A DNA stretch of 64,000 bases from Flavobacterium sp. (GCA_015234525.1 JADGMX010000007.1:204366-268365), one strand, 5' to 3'; shown: positions 47,047-55,250, counted from the first letter of the stretch. A program made the numbers and translations. The notes: a model not told the origin generated them from the letters alone.

Positions 47047-47831
47047 TATGGTAAAGTGATTTGAAATTTGGTTAATCCAGTGTTGGTAAAAATAGCTAAA
47101 ATTTGGTCCTTGTAATAGAATTTGGAGACAGAGTTACCAACACCCGGAACTGCTGTAACTTCGTTTTTGGCGAGGTCGGTGAAAAATAATTTTCCGTTGT
47201 TAGTAAAAAATAGTGTGTTGTCTGTGGCGAACATAACATGATTATATTCGGGCATTTTGCCAAAAGATTTGATCTCGCCGTAGACATTGCAACTAAAGAC
47301 ATCTCCCACGCGGTCGATCCATTTGAACGAGGTAAGGGTGGTTTCGAAATATTCGATCCCGTTTACAAGCGGCGCTGACAACATTCGAAAGCGGTTGTTG
47401 GCATAATCATACAGCATCAATTGCTGCAAAACGCTGTCGTAAATCCAAAGTTTATTTTGTTCGGCGAGTCCGGCTGCGGCAACGACAAGACGACTCTCAT
47501 TCGCGTTAAAGTCGATTTCCCGAATAAGGTTCAGCTGATTGTCTAAGAAAACGATGGTGTTGAAATCGGCGTAAAATACAACGATCATCAGCGGATTGCT
47601 AATGTCAACATGCGAAATCCGGCCTTTACTCAGATTGTGGTATTCGAGTCGCTCGCTTGAGCTGAATTTCACCAGAACATTATTAGTGGTAAAATAAGCG
47701 CTGTTGTATTGATCGTAACCGACAAACTCGTCGATCGCCAATTTTAGCGTTTCGATTTGATTTGCCGAAAAGTTACGCTGAGCCGAAGTCAGCATCGGCA
47801 TCAAAACCAGCATCCATAAAAATATCCTCAT
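47046..47831 (-). CDS. Secreted protein of unknown function, beta-propeller-like
   Basis: The frame is open to 47906, but the ATG at 47831 starts a good signal peptide (MRIFLWMLVLMPMLTSAQ), leaving 261 residues; the extension would cross the metK terminator. The mature part is made of repeated short beta-strand units (for example LNLIREIDFNANES, LLNKLWIYDSVLQQLMLYD, YNHVMFATDNTLFFTNNGKLFF, cited in part), as in propeller or TolB-like folds. I recognise no named family. It is coupled by a one-base overlap to the deoxynucleoside kinase, a pairing that looks accidental functionally. Confidence 0.7.
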   Translation of the reverse strand: MRIFLWMLVLMPMLTSAQRNFSANQIETLKLAIDEFVGYDQYNSAYFTTNNVLVKFSSSERLEYHNLSKGRISHVDISNPLMIVVFYADFNTIVFLDNQLNLIREIDFNANESRLVVAAAGLAEQNKLWIYDSVLQQLMLYDYANNRFRMLSAPLVNGIEYFETTLTSFKWIDRVGDVFSCNVYGEIKSFGKMPEYNHVMFATDNTLFFTNNGKLFFTDLAKNEVTAVPGVGNSVSKFYYKDQILAIFTNTGLTKFQITLP

Positions 47832-47858
47832 AAAGCTAAAATACGACAAGTCGGTCAT

Positions 47859-47886
47859 AAAAAAGCCGCAGGACAGACCCGCGGCA
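47859..47886 (-). terminator. Intrinsic terminator of metK
   Basis: On the minus strand GCCGCGGG and CCTGCGGC form the stem, followed by six T residues (47864-47859). It starts about 24 bases past the metK stop. The T-run on the other strand could let it work in both directions. Confidence 0.75.
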
Positions 47887-47909
47887 TTTTTTATTGTTGA
47901 TTTCAAAAA

Positions 47910-49160
47910 TTACAATTCGAAAGCTTCTTTGATCTTATCTACAAAATCGAGTTTTTCCCAAGTAAACAGCTCCACTTCCAGAGTTTTCACATCGCCGTTT
48001 GGCGAGCAGAATTTTTTGGTTACGATTTCCGGCTTGCGGCCCATGTGTCCGTATGCTGCGGTTTCGCTATAAATCGGGTTTCTGAGTTTTAATCTTTGTT
48101 CGATAAAGTAAGGTCGCATGTCGAAAATCTCTTCGACTTTGCGTGCGATTTCGCCGTTGGTCAATTTCACTTTTGAAGTTCCGTAAGTCTCAACGAAAAT
48201 TCCCATCGGCTTTGCAACTCCAATCGCATACGAAACCTGAACCAGAATTTCGTCAGCAACTCCGGCTGCAACAAGGTTTTTAGCAATGTGGCGCGTAGCA
48301 TATGCAGCGCTTCGGTCAACTTTACTCGGGTCTTTCCCTGAGAAAGCGCCGCCACCATGCGCACCTTTTCCGCCATAGGTGTCGACGATGATTTTTCGTC
48401 CCGTAAGACCGGTATCGCCGTGAGGTCCGCCAATGACAAACTTCCCGGTTGGATTGATGTGATACTTAATTTGGTCGTTGAACAAATGTGCGTATTTTGG
48501 GTATTTTTGAATGATACGCGGAATCAATATCGCGATCAGGTCATTTTTGATCTTTGCCAACATGCGGTCTTCTTCGTCAAAATCGTCGTGTTGTGTTGAA
48601 ATCACGATCGCGTCGATTCGGATTGGCCGGTTAAAATCGTCGTACTCCAGCGTGACTTGCGATTTCGCATCGGGTCTTAAGTACGTAATTTCGTTGTTCT
48701 CACGTCGAAGACCGGCAAGCTCTTGAAGAAGTTTATGCGAGAGGTCGAGTGCAAGGGGCATATACGCCTCGGTTTCATTGGTGGCGTAACCGAACATCAT
48801 TCCCTGATCGCCGGCACCTTGATCTTCCGGGTTTGCCCGTTCAACACCTTGATTGATGTCGCCCGACTGCTCATGAATTGCCGACAGGACGCCACATGAA
48901 TTCGCCTCAAACATGTATTCGCTTTTCGTATAACCGATTTTGCGAATCACCTCGCGTGCAATTTGCTGAACGTCTAAATACACACTCGATTTTACTTCGC
49001 CGGCCAGAATCACTTGTCCGGTTGTGACCAATGTTTCGCAAGCCACTTTAGATTGCGGGTCGAATGCGAGAAAGTTATCGATCAATGCATCGGAAATCTG
49101 ATCGGCAACTTTATCGGGGTGTCCTTCGCTAACAGATTCAGACGTAAATAAATAAGCCAT
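47910..49160 (-). CDS. metK: S-adenosylmethionine synthetase
   Basis: A 416-residue enzyme making SAM from methionine and ATP. The signatures are clear: [33 protein letters not shown], and [19 protein letters not shown]. The length is about 30 residues above E. coli MetK, with additions spread over the middle, as is usual in Bacteroidota. The 124-base leader behind a near-consensus promoter carries a probable SAM-II riboswitch, so expression is likely lowered by SAM. A terminator separates it from the genes downstream. Confidence 0.98.
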   Translation of the reverse strand: MAYLFTSESVSEGHPDKVADQISDALIDNFLAFDPQSKVACETLVTTGQVILAGEVKSSVYLDVQQIAREVIRKIGYTKSEYMFEANSCGVLSAIHEQSGDINQGVERANPEDQGAGDQGMMFGYATNETEAYMPLALDLSHKLLQELAGLRRENNEITYLRPDAKSQVTLEYDDFNRPIRIDAIVISTQHDDFDEEDRMLAKIKNDLIAILIPRIIQKYPKYAHLFNDQIKYHINPTGKFVIGGPHGDTGLTGRKIIVDTYGGKGAHGGGAFSGKDPSKVDRSAAYATRHIAKNLVAAGVADEILVQVSYAIGVAKPMGIFVETYGTSKVKLTNGEIARKVEEIFDMRPYFIEQRLKLRNPIYSETAAYGHMGRKPEIVTKKFCSPNGDVKTLEVELFTWEKLDFVDKIKEAFEL

Positions 49161-49221
49161 AAAGATATTTGTCGTTAAATTAGTAATGGGTAAAATTTGC
49201 GGACGCGGCTAAAGAAGAAGA

Positions 49222-49273
49222 ATCTGCTTTAGCATTTTTTAATGAGGTCGCAATCAGTCAAATTTTTCCTCTG
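49222..49273 (-). promoter_or_regulatory. Probable SAM-II riboswitch in the metK leader
   Basis: Read in the transcript (minus strand): GAGG (49271-49268), a 20-base loop containing UUUGACUGAUUGC, the closing CCUC (49247-49244), then AUUAAAAAAUGCUAAAGC. This order - a P1 stem, a U/A-rich loop with UUUGAC...UUGC, and a downstream AAAUGCUAAAGC tail for the pseudoknot - matches what I recall of the SAM-II (SAM_alpha) aptamer. It lies between the promoter and the metK ATG. The tail ends 62 bases before the ATG, so how it acts on translation is not obvious. Called from motif recall, not a covariance search. Confidence 0.72.
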
Positions 49274-49284
49274 AAATTCGGTTG

Positions 49285-49314
49285 CAAAGTTGATGAAAAC
49301 TCCCCGATTTACAA
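49285..49314 (-). promoter_or_regulatory. Promoter of metK
   Basis: On the minus strand TTG (49314-49312), 19 bases, then CAACTTTG (49292-49285): one mismatch from TTG-N19-TAnnTTTG. It sits 11 bases upstream of the riboswitch P1 stem. Confidence 0.65.
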
Positions 49315-49432
49315 AATAAAGTTTGGGGTCAGTTAATGATTGTTGACTATTTTGTGGATAAATGTGAGATTCGATAAGGTGTCACTAAAATATTATTACT
49401 ACTTTTAGCATCTAAACTAAAATTAATACAAA

Positions 49433-50260
49433 ATGAAAAAATTATTACTTTCTGTTGCTTTCTTAAGCTTTATGGCTACAAATGCGCAAACCGTTATCTG
49501 GTCTGACGATTTTAATGATCAAGATATCACTGATTGGACGTTGGTTGATGCAGACGGAGACGGTCTAAATTGGGCAGCAGTTCAAATCATAGACGAAGAA
49601 GAAGAGCCTGTAGGTACACCGATGTTGCGCTCTGCTTCATGGAATTCAGTACTTGGTCCTCTTACGCCGAACAATTGGATTATCTCACCGGCGGTAGATC
49701 TTTCAAATTATCCTGCTGGCAGTACAGTTAACTTAAACTGGTTTGTTAAAGCAAGTGATGCAGATTGGGATGCTGAAAAGTATTCTGTTTATGTTAGTAC
49801 GTCAAATGATCCTACGGTTATGGTGACTTCAGCCATATCAATGACTGAAACCACATTAGACGGATTTAATGAGTTATCAGCACGCACGCTTAATATTGGA
49901 GCATTGGCAGGTGAAGCTGTTGTCTACATCGCATTCCGTCACTACGATTCAAGTGATATGTTCACAATGGAAATTGATGATGTTTCAGTTACAGGTACTG
50001 CTTTAAGTACTGAAGATTTCTTCCGTAACAACCTTACTATGTATCCAAACCCTGTAAACGACGTTCTTAACATCGACGCAAAATCTGGTGTTATCAACAA
50101 CATCACTGTAACGGAAATCAATGGTCGTACTGTGAAAAACATTGATGCTAATGGACTTTCAACTAGCCGAGTTAACACTGGAGATCTTACTTCAGGAGTT
50201 TACTTCGTAACCGTCCAAACTGCAGAAGGAAAAGGTACTTCAAAATTCATCAAAAACTAA
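49433..50260 (+). CDS. T9SS-sorted protein with choice-of-anchor J (MAM-like) domain
   Basis: A 275-residue secreted protein. A signal peptide (1-18, ending TNAQT) is followed by a choice-of-anchor J / cleaved-adhesin beta-sandwich (about 20-185: WSDDFNDQDITDWTLVDADG, NNWIISPAVDLSNYP, MEIDDVSV) and a type A T9SS sorting domain (about 200-275: LTMYPNPVNDVLNID to GTSKFIKN). It is exported across the outer membrane by T9SS and probably stays on the surface as an adhesin or binding protein. It is divergent from metK and ends at a terminator. Confidence 0.9.
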   Translation: MKKLLLSVAFLSFMATNAQTVIWSDDFNDQDITDWTLVDADGDGLNWAAVQIIDEEEEPVGTPMLRSASWNSVLGPLTPNNWIISPAVDLSNYPAGSTVNLNWFVKASDADWDAEKYSVYVSTSNDPTVMVTSAISMTETTLDGFNELSARTLNIGALAGEAVVYIAFRHYDSSDMFTMEIDDVSVTGTALSTEDFFRNNLTMYPNPVNDVLNIDAKSGVINNITVTEINGRTVKNIDANGLSTSRVNTGDLTSGVYFVTVQTAEGKGTSKFIKN

Positions 50261-50279
50261 ATTATAGTTTTTTATAGTG

Positions 50280-50308
50280 AAAGGCTGCCAATTTGGCGGC
50301 CTTTTTTT
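50280..50308 (+). terminator. Intrinsic terminator of the T9SS adhesin-like gene
   Basis: AAAGGCTGCCA pairs with TGGCGGCCTTT (one wobble) around a two- to four-base loop, followed by seven T residues. Confidence 0.8.
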
Positions 50309-50341
50309 GTAGCAAAATGTCTGTTGTCCGACTCATTTTAT

Positions 50342-50412
50342 GTCCCGCTGTTCGCTATATCTTTTCCTAACCTTTCAGGATTAGCAAAAGGATGCCGCTG
50401 CCATCGGGGCTA
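50342..50412 (-). repeat. Structured intergenic repeat, type 1, copy E (inverted)
   Basis: On the minus strand it reads ATAGCCCCGATGGCAGCGGC, then the hairpin CTTTTGCTAA with TTAGGAAAAG, then GATATAGCGAACAGCGGGAC. It lies in the 237-base gap between the T9SS adhesin-like gene and the PagL-like gene. Confidence 0.85.
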
Positions 50413-50472
50413 TTTTTAAAGCTTTTCAGTTGCGCTTCAGCGTTTCAAGTTCGTTCTTTCACAATAAAAAAC

Positions 50473-50480
50473 TACTTTTG
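50473..50480 (+). promoter_or_regulatory. -7 box for the PagL-like gene
   Basis: TACTTTTG matches TAnnTTTG, 17 bases before the GTG start at 50498. The -33 region has no clear TTG. Confidence 0.5.
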
Positions 50481-50497
50481 ATCATATTTGTTTCTTC

Positions 50498-51610
50498 GTG
50501 TCAACAATCAAAACCGCCTGTCTTTACTTCTTAGTTTTACTTTCATCATTTGCCTGGTCGCAACCAGAAGGCAATCCGAACTATGCTGTTCAAGTTTCTT
50601 ATTTCTACGGAAACATTCTTCCGCATAGTAAATCGATTCAGCACCTAATTACCGAACATCCCGAAGGCCTTCTGCTTAGTTTCAACATAAGAACTTATGG
50701 CGACCAAGAATGGGAGTCAGCGTTCAACTACCCTGATTACGGATTATCCTTCCACGTCGAGCAAACCCACAACCAAACACTCGGCGATCTATACGGAATC
50801 TTCGCACATTATAATTTCTACTTTCTGAATCGGAACCTGGTTTTTAGAATCGCACAGGGCGTTGCCTATAATACAAATCCATATCACAAAACCGAAAATT
50901 TCCGAAATGTCGCCTATGGTTCTCATCTGATGCCGTCAACTTATTTCCTGCTAAACTACAACCGAGAAAATATTTTTAAACGAATCGGCATTCACGGCGG
51001 ACTCAGTTTTTTCCATCACTCGAATGCAACGTTAAAATCGCCCAATACATCAACAAACACGCTCGCCTTTAACCTTGGCCTCAATTACGCAATCGATACC
51101 CATTCGGAAACTGTGTACATTCCGCTTCAGCCGGATACGATTAATTACAAAAAACTTCCAATCAGTTACCACCTCGCCCTTCGAGCAGGCGTAAATGAAA
51201 GTGACATTATCGGAAGCGGACAATTTCCGTTTTTTGCACTGACCTTCAACGCTCAAAAACGACTGAATCGCAAAAGCGCCCTTCAACTCGGAACCGATCT
51301 GTTTTGGCATGAATACCTTCGGGAATACATCAAATTCAAATCGGTTGCTTATCCAAACGAAAATATTTCGGCCAACACCGATTTCCGCCGCATCGGGGTC
51401 TTTTTAGGTCACGAACTGATCATAAACCGGTTTTCAGCCGAAACCCAATTAGGGTACTATGTTTACTCGCCGTTCAAATACCTCGGGCCTTTGTATCAGC
51501 GCGTCGGAATGAAATACGCCGTCACCGATCACCTGTCAGCACTATTGAGTCTAAAAACCCATGGCGCCAAAGCTGAAGCGATGGAAGTTGGCGTCGGAAT
51601 TAAATTATAA
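50498..51610 (+). CDS. Acyloxyacyl hydrolase, PagL-like lipid A 3-O-deacylase
   Basis: A 370-residue outer-membrane protein starting at GTG, with a signal peptide (about 1-21, ending FAWSQ). The PagL active-site pattern HxSN occurs in FFHHSNATLKSPN, as in PagL-type enzymes where His and Ser are catalytic. The family removes an ester-linked acyl chain from lipid A at the outer membrane. It is about twice the length of classical PagL; the C-terminal half (from about residue 215) adds more amphipathic strands (TFNAQKRLNRKSALQLG, FLGHELIINRFSAETQLGYY), as in other Bacteroidota members. The GIN-domain gene follows after two bases. Confidence 0.82.
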   Translation: MSTIKTACLYFLVLLSSFAWSQPEGNPNYAVQVSYFYGNILPHSKSIQHLITEHPEGLLLSFNIRTYGDQEWESAFNYPDYGLSFHVEQTHNQTLGDLYGIFAHYNFYFLNRNLVFRIAQGVAYNTNPYHKTENFRNVAYGSHLMPSTYFLLNYNRENIFKRIGIHGGLSFFHHSNATLKSPNTSTNTLAFNLGLNYAIDTHSETVYIPLQPDTINYKKLPISYHLALRAGVNESDIIGSGQFPFFALTFNAQKRLNRKSALQLGTDLFWHEYLREYIKFKSVAYPNENISANTDFRRIGVFLGHELIINRFSAETQLGYYVYSPFKYLGPLYQRVGMKYAVTDHLSALLSLKTHGAKAEAMEVGVGIKL

Positions 51611-51612
51611 TC

Positions 51613-52344
51613 ATGAGAAACCTACTGCCTCTTGTCGCTTTTGTTTTACTGTTTTCGTGCGATTCAGCCAGCGATTGCTTTCAGCGTTCCGGCGAAATGA
51701 CTTCAAAGGAAATTGCTGTGGGCGAATTTGATATGATCAATATCGGTGAAGACATCGAACTTGTCATCCGTAAAGGCGAACACCACACCGTTGTTATTCA
51801 CTCGGGAAGTAATCTGATCGACGATATTTCGGCAAAAATGGTTGGCACGGAGCTTTACATCAAAAATGACAACGGTTGCAACATGTCGCGTGGATATAAC
51901 AATACGAAAGTTTATGTAACCACACCCGAATTGACAAAAATCTACTCGGCTTCCCAGTTTTCGGTGTCATCGGAAGGAATTCTGGATTATCCAAATCTTG
52001 TATTGCACGCTGCACTTTTTGACAAGACGGCATCGGGCACCTTTCATTTGAATGTGAATTGTCAAGTGCTGACCATCGAAGATAATGCGTCTGCCTTTTT
52101 TCAGATTTCAGGTCAAACAATTGATTGTAGCGTCAACTTTTATGACGGTAATGCGCGTTTTGACGGTGCGCATTTATCGGCCGAAAACGTTTATATATTT
52201 CAGCGGTCAACCAATGATATGGTCATTAAACCGAGTCAATCGGTGTCAGGCAAGATTTATAGTACGGGAAATGTTGTTTTAAAGTCGGTTCCGCCAATAA
52301 TCGATGTCGAGCAGTTGTACACCGGTCGAGTCATCTATCCATAA
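51613..52344 (+). CDS. GIN-domain (DUF2807) lipoprotein
   Basis: A 243-residue lipoprotein with lipobox LFSC (Cys16). The body is a repetitive beta-helix-like fold typical of the putative auto-transporter adhesin head GIN domain (DUF2807): FDMINIGEDIELVIRKGEHH, VTTPELTKIYSASQFSVSSE, LHAALFDKTASGTFHLNVN. The role is unknown; an envelope, possibly surface location is inferred. It starts two bases after the PagL-like gene, so they are probably cotranscribed. Its stop codon directly abuts the stop of the convergent gldA with no base between. Confidence 0.85.
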   Translation: MRNLLPLVAFVLLFSCDSASDCFQRSGEMTSKEIAVGEFDMINIGEDIELVIRKGEHHTVVIHSGSNLIDDISAKMVGTELYIKNDNGCNMSRGYNNTKVYVTTPELTKIYSASQFSVSSEGILDYPNLVLHAALFDKTASGTFHLNVNCQVLTIEDNASAFFQISGQTIDCSVNFYDGNARFDGAHLSAENVYIFQRSTNDMVIKPSQSVSGKIYSTGNVVLKSVPPIIDVEQLYTGRVIYP

Positions 52345-53238
52345 TTACTTGGTCATTTCGCGGAAAACGTCTTCAAGGTTTTTATTTCGCTGATTGATTT
52401 GAAGTGTTCTCAGATTGTTAGACGTCGCAAAATCGAACACCGCCGGTCGCATATCGGATTCTGATGCAAAAGTCAGTTCCCAAACATTCCCGTTTAAGTT
52501 TTTGAAAGAAACCAAGTTCTGAAGATTCGCAAATGCTGCTTCATTTGGCGCTTTGTCGAATTCGACTTCAATCACCTGTTCCTTTTCTTCAATTAATTTG
52601 TCAATCTTTTTGTCGGTTACAATTTTGCCCTTGTCGATGATGATCACGCGGTCGCAGATGGCTTCAACTTCCTGCAAAATATGGGTCGAAAGAAAAACGG
52701 TTTTGTCTTTGCCAACGTTTCTGATCAGCCGACGAATATCTACAAGCTGATTCGGATCAAGTCCCGTAGTTGGTTCGTCCAATATCAGAACTTCAGGATT
52801 GTGCAGAAGTGCTGTTGCCAATCCCACACGCTGACGGTAACCTTTTGATAATTGCCCGATTTTCTTATGGCTTTCAGGCGTTAATCCAGTGAGGGAGATT
52901 ACTTCGTCAATTCGCGATTTTGCAACTTTGTAAACTCCGGCGTTGAATTCCAGATATTCGCGAACGTATAAATCAAGATAAAGCGGATTGTGCTCGGGCA
53001 AATACCCAACGGATTTCTGAACTGATTTTTGGTTTGTCAGTACGTTATAATCATTTACTGCCGCCGAGCCGCTATCCGGAGTGATATACGTGGTCAGAAT
53101 TTTCATTAAAGTTGACTTTCCGGCACCATTTGGTCCTAAGAAACCGACAATTTCTCCTTTTTTTATTGAAAAACTGACATGGTCAAGTGCTTTCTGAGTT
53201 CCGTAACTCTTGCTGATATTGCTAACTTCGATCGACAT
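52345..53238 (-). CDS. gldA: Gliding motility ABC transporter ATPase GldA
   Basis: A 297-residue ABC ATPase. Walker A GPNGAGKST, signature LSKGYRQRVGLA, Walker B VLILDEPTTGLDPNQ and the H-loop STH are all present, and the C-terminal 80 residues are the GldA-type extension. With the membrane proteins GldF and GldG it forms an ABC complex needed for gliding in Flavobacterium johnsoniae; its transported substrate is not known. gldF and gldG are not in the window, as in F. johnsoniae where gldA is separate. The call over a generic ABC-2 ATPase rests on overall resemblance to GldA. Confidence 0.87.
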   Translation of the reverse strand: MSIEVSNISKSYGTQKALDHVSFSIKKGEIVGFLGPNGAGKSTLMKILTTYITPDSGSAAVNDYNVLTNQKSVQKSVGYLPEHNPLYLDLYVREYLEFNAGVYKVAKSRIDEVISLTGLTPESHKKIGQLSKGYRQRVGLATALLHNPEVLILDEPTTGLDPNQLVDIRRLIRNVGKDKTVFLSTHILQEVEAICDRVIIIDKGKIVTDKKIDKLIEEKEQVIEVEFDKAPNEAAFANLQNLVSFKNLNGNVWELTFASESDMRPAVFDFATSNNLRTLQINQRNKNLEDVFREMTK

Positions 53239-53312
53239 ATTCTAGATTTATGACAAATGTAATTAATTTGTTTTGCGGTAACCCGATAAATAACAACTGA
53301 AACGCCTGGTTA

Positions 53313-53343
53313 TTGTATATCACAACGCGAAAACGTATCTTCA
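53313..53343 (+). promoter_or_regulatory. Promoter of the DAHP synthase/chorismate mutase gene
   Basis: TTG (53313-53315), 20 bases, then TATCTTCA (53336-53343), two mismatches from TAnnTTTG. The element overlaps the open N-terminal extension of the frame and supports the ATG at 53364, 20 bases downstream. Confidence 0.45.
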
Positions 53344-53363
53344 TCGCTTCAAAAGATCCAAAA

Positions 53364-54452
53364 ATGGAAGATGACAAATCGCTGAGAGCGTGGTTGAACG
53401 AATACAATTTTCCCTCACCGTTGTTTATCGCCGGACCGTGTAGCGCCGAAACAGAAGATCAGGTTTTGGCAATTGCACGTCAACTGGCCGACTCGGATGT
53501 GAAAATATTTCGCGCCGGAATATGGAAACCACGAACGCGACCGGGCGGATTTGAAGGCGTTGGTGCCATTGGTTTGAAATGGCTCCAGAAAGCAAAGGCC
53601 GAAACCGGAATGATGATGGCGGTTGAAGTTGCCAATGTTACACACGTAAAATTAGCCATCGAACACGATATTGATGTCTTATGGATTGGTGCCAGAACCA
53701 CCGTCAATCCTTTTGCAGTTCAGGAAATAGCTGATGCGCTTCAGGGAACCGACAAAATCGTATTGGTCAAAAATCCGGTAAACCCCGATCTTGCACTTTG
53801 GATCGGCGGAATTGAGCGCTTGTACAATGCGGGTATCCGGAAACTCGGTGCAATTCACCGTGGTTTTTCAACCTATGAAAAAACAAAATACCGCAACATT
53901 CCCGAATGGCAACTCGCAATCGAACTTCAAAGCAAACTTCCGCACCTGCCTTTAATTGGCGACCCATCACATATTACAGGTCGGCGTGATCTGATCCTTG
54001 AAGTTTCCCAGCAAGCCATGGATCTGAATTATGACGGCTTAATGATTGAAACTCATATCGAACCCGATCTCGCCTGGAGCGATGCCGCACAGCAAGTGAC
54101 ACCTCAAAGGTTACAGGAAATCCTATCGGAACTAAAAATTCGGCAGACCACAGTTGAAGAAGACGCTTATAATTTCGAGATGGCGAAACTTCGCGCTAAA
54201 ATCGATTATACCGATAGCAAACTGATCGAGCTTCTTGGCCGGAGAATGATGATTTCAGAAGAGATCGGCGAATTAAAGCGCGAGAAGAATGTGGCGGTTT
54301 TGCAAAAGCATCGGTGGACCGAAATTCTCGCAAAAATGCACGCTGAAGGCCGCGACAAAGATCTCAGCGAAGATTTTATTTTGAGGTTTTTCCGTGCTGT
54401 GCATCAGGAAAGTATCGTTCATCAGGAGAAAGTAATGAATGAAAAAAAGTAG
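53364..54452 (+). CDS. Bifunctional DAHP synthase / chorismate mutase (type II)
   Basis: A 362-residue fused enzyme. The DAHP synthase domain (about 1-260) has PLFIAGPCSAETEDQVL, FRAGIWKPRTRPGGFEGVG and GDPSHITGRRDLI, typical of the type I-beta/KDPGal-like group. The chorismate mutase domain (AroQ, about 270-355) has LRAKIDYTDSKLIELLGRRM. It performs the first step of the shikimate pathway and the chorismate-to-prephenate step; fusion to AroQ is commonly linked to feedback control by prephenate or chorismate. The frame is open from 53313, but the ATG at 53364 begins the conserved sequence. aroA lies about 8.5 kb downstream on the same strand. Confidence 0.95.
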   Translation: MEDDKSLRAWLNEYNFPSPLFIAGPCSAETEDQVLAIARQLADSDVKIFRAGIWKPRTRPGGFEGVGAIGLKWLQKAKAETGMMMAVEVANVTHVKLAIEHDIDVLWIGARTTVNPFAVQEIADALQGTDKIVLVKNPVNPDLALWIGGIERLYNAGIRKLGAIHRGFSTYEKTKYRNIPEWQLAIELQSKLPHLPLIGDPSHITGRRDLILEVSQQAMDLNYDGLMIETHIEPDLAWSDAAQQVTPQRLQEILSELKIRQTTVEEDAYNFEMAKLRAKIDYTDSKLIELLGRRMMISEEIGELKREKNVAVLQKHRWTEILAKMHAEGRDKDLSEDFILRFFRAVHQESIVHQEKVMNEKK

Positions 54453-54517
54453 AAAAAAATTAGAATGGTTGTAATTTTTTTGTCGTAATATCACACCCTG
54501 AACAAAACCAATATTTT

Positions 54518-55174
54518 ATGACTGGAATTTACCTGAAATCAATCTTTGTAAAAACACTTTTTATCGCGCTGTTATTATCAACGGGCGCAACGATCGCTCA
54601 AAAGCAAGTGTTTTCACACCCGCAGTTAAATACAATTAAAGCAACACATAAAACGGTAGCAATTTTACCGTACACGGTTGCAATTACTTACAAAAAGCAA
54701 CCTAAGAATTTTAGCGCTGATGCTAATCGCGAGCAGGAAAATAAAATGTCAACTTCGATTCAGTCGAGCATGTACACTTTTTTGCTTCGAAAAGCCAATA
54801 AATATTCGGTGACTTTTCAAGATCCTGATAGAACAAATATTTTGTTGCGAAAAGCCGGCATGAGCGATAAATTGAATGAATTCACAGCTGAAGAAATCGC
54901 GACAGTACTTGGAGTTGACGCTGTGATAGGCGGTAGATTTGAGACTGAACAAACAAAATCTGAAGGGGCGGCAATCGCATCTGCGGTATTGTTTGGTGGA
55001 TTAGGTGGTAAAACCGGCACTGGAACGCTTACAATGACAATCAATAATGGAACAGACGGTGAGTTGTTGTGGCGATTCTTCAAAACCATGGATGATGGTA
55101 TCATGTCATCTACCGATGATCTTGTCGAAAAGATGATGCGCAAAGTTTCCCGCAACTTTCCATATGAAATTTAA
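54518..55174 (+). CDS. Secreted protein of unknown function (possibly CsgG/LpoB-like fold)
   Basis: A 218-residue protein with an N-terminal signal peptide (about 1-27, ending TIAQ). The mature part contains KTVAILPYTVAI near the start, then EIATVLGVDAVIGGRFE and GELLWRFFKTMDDGIMSS. The order - an AILP strand, a helix with many Gln/Ser, a GVDAVIxG strand, and a final xLLW strand - resembles CsgG/LpoB/GNA1162-type periplasmic domains, but this is an impression, not an identification. There is no lipobox cysteine. It lies between the DAHP synthase gene and rsgA and has its own terminator. Confidence 0.7.
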   Translation: MTGIYLKSIFVKTLFIALLLSTGATIAQKQVFSHPQLNTIKATHKTVAILPYTVAITYKKQPKNFSADANREQENKMSTSIQSSMYTFLLRKANKYSVTFQDPDRTNILLRKAGMSDKLNEFTAEEIATVLGVDAVIGGRFETEQTKSEGAAIASAVLFGGLGGKTGTGTLTMTINNGTDGELLWRFFKTMDDGIMSSTDDLVEKMMRKVSRNFPYEI

Positions 55175-55179
55175 TTACA

Positions 55180-55204
55180 AGCCGGTAATTAACCGGCTTT
55201 TTTA
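55180..55204 (+). terminator. Intrinsic terminator of the gene at 54518
   Basis: AAGCCGGT pairs with ACCGGCTT around a six-base AT loop, followed by T residues; it begins five bases past the stop. Confidence 0.85.
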
Positions 55205-55237
55205 ATGGATTTTACCGCCGATGTAATCCATAAATTT

Positions 55238-55245
55238 TACCTTTG
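55238..55245 (+). promoter_or_regulatory. -7 box immediately before rsgA
   Basis: TACCTTTG matches TAnnTTTG and ends five bases before the rsgA ATG at 55251, implying a leaderless or nearly leaderless message. No -33 TTG at 19 bases. Confidence 0.5.
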
Positions 55246-55250
55246 CCTTT

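Noticed and set aside
53239..53363. N-terminal extension of the DAHP synthase frame from 53313
   Set aside because: It starts at a TTG that coincides with a likely -33 box, and family similarity begins after the ATG at 53364.
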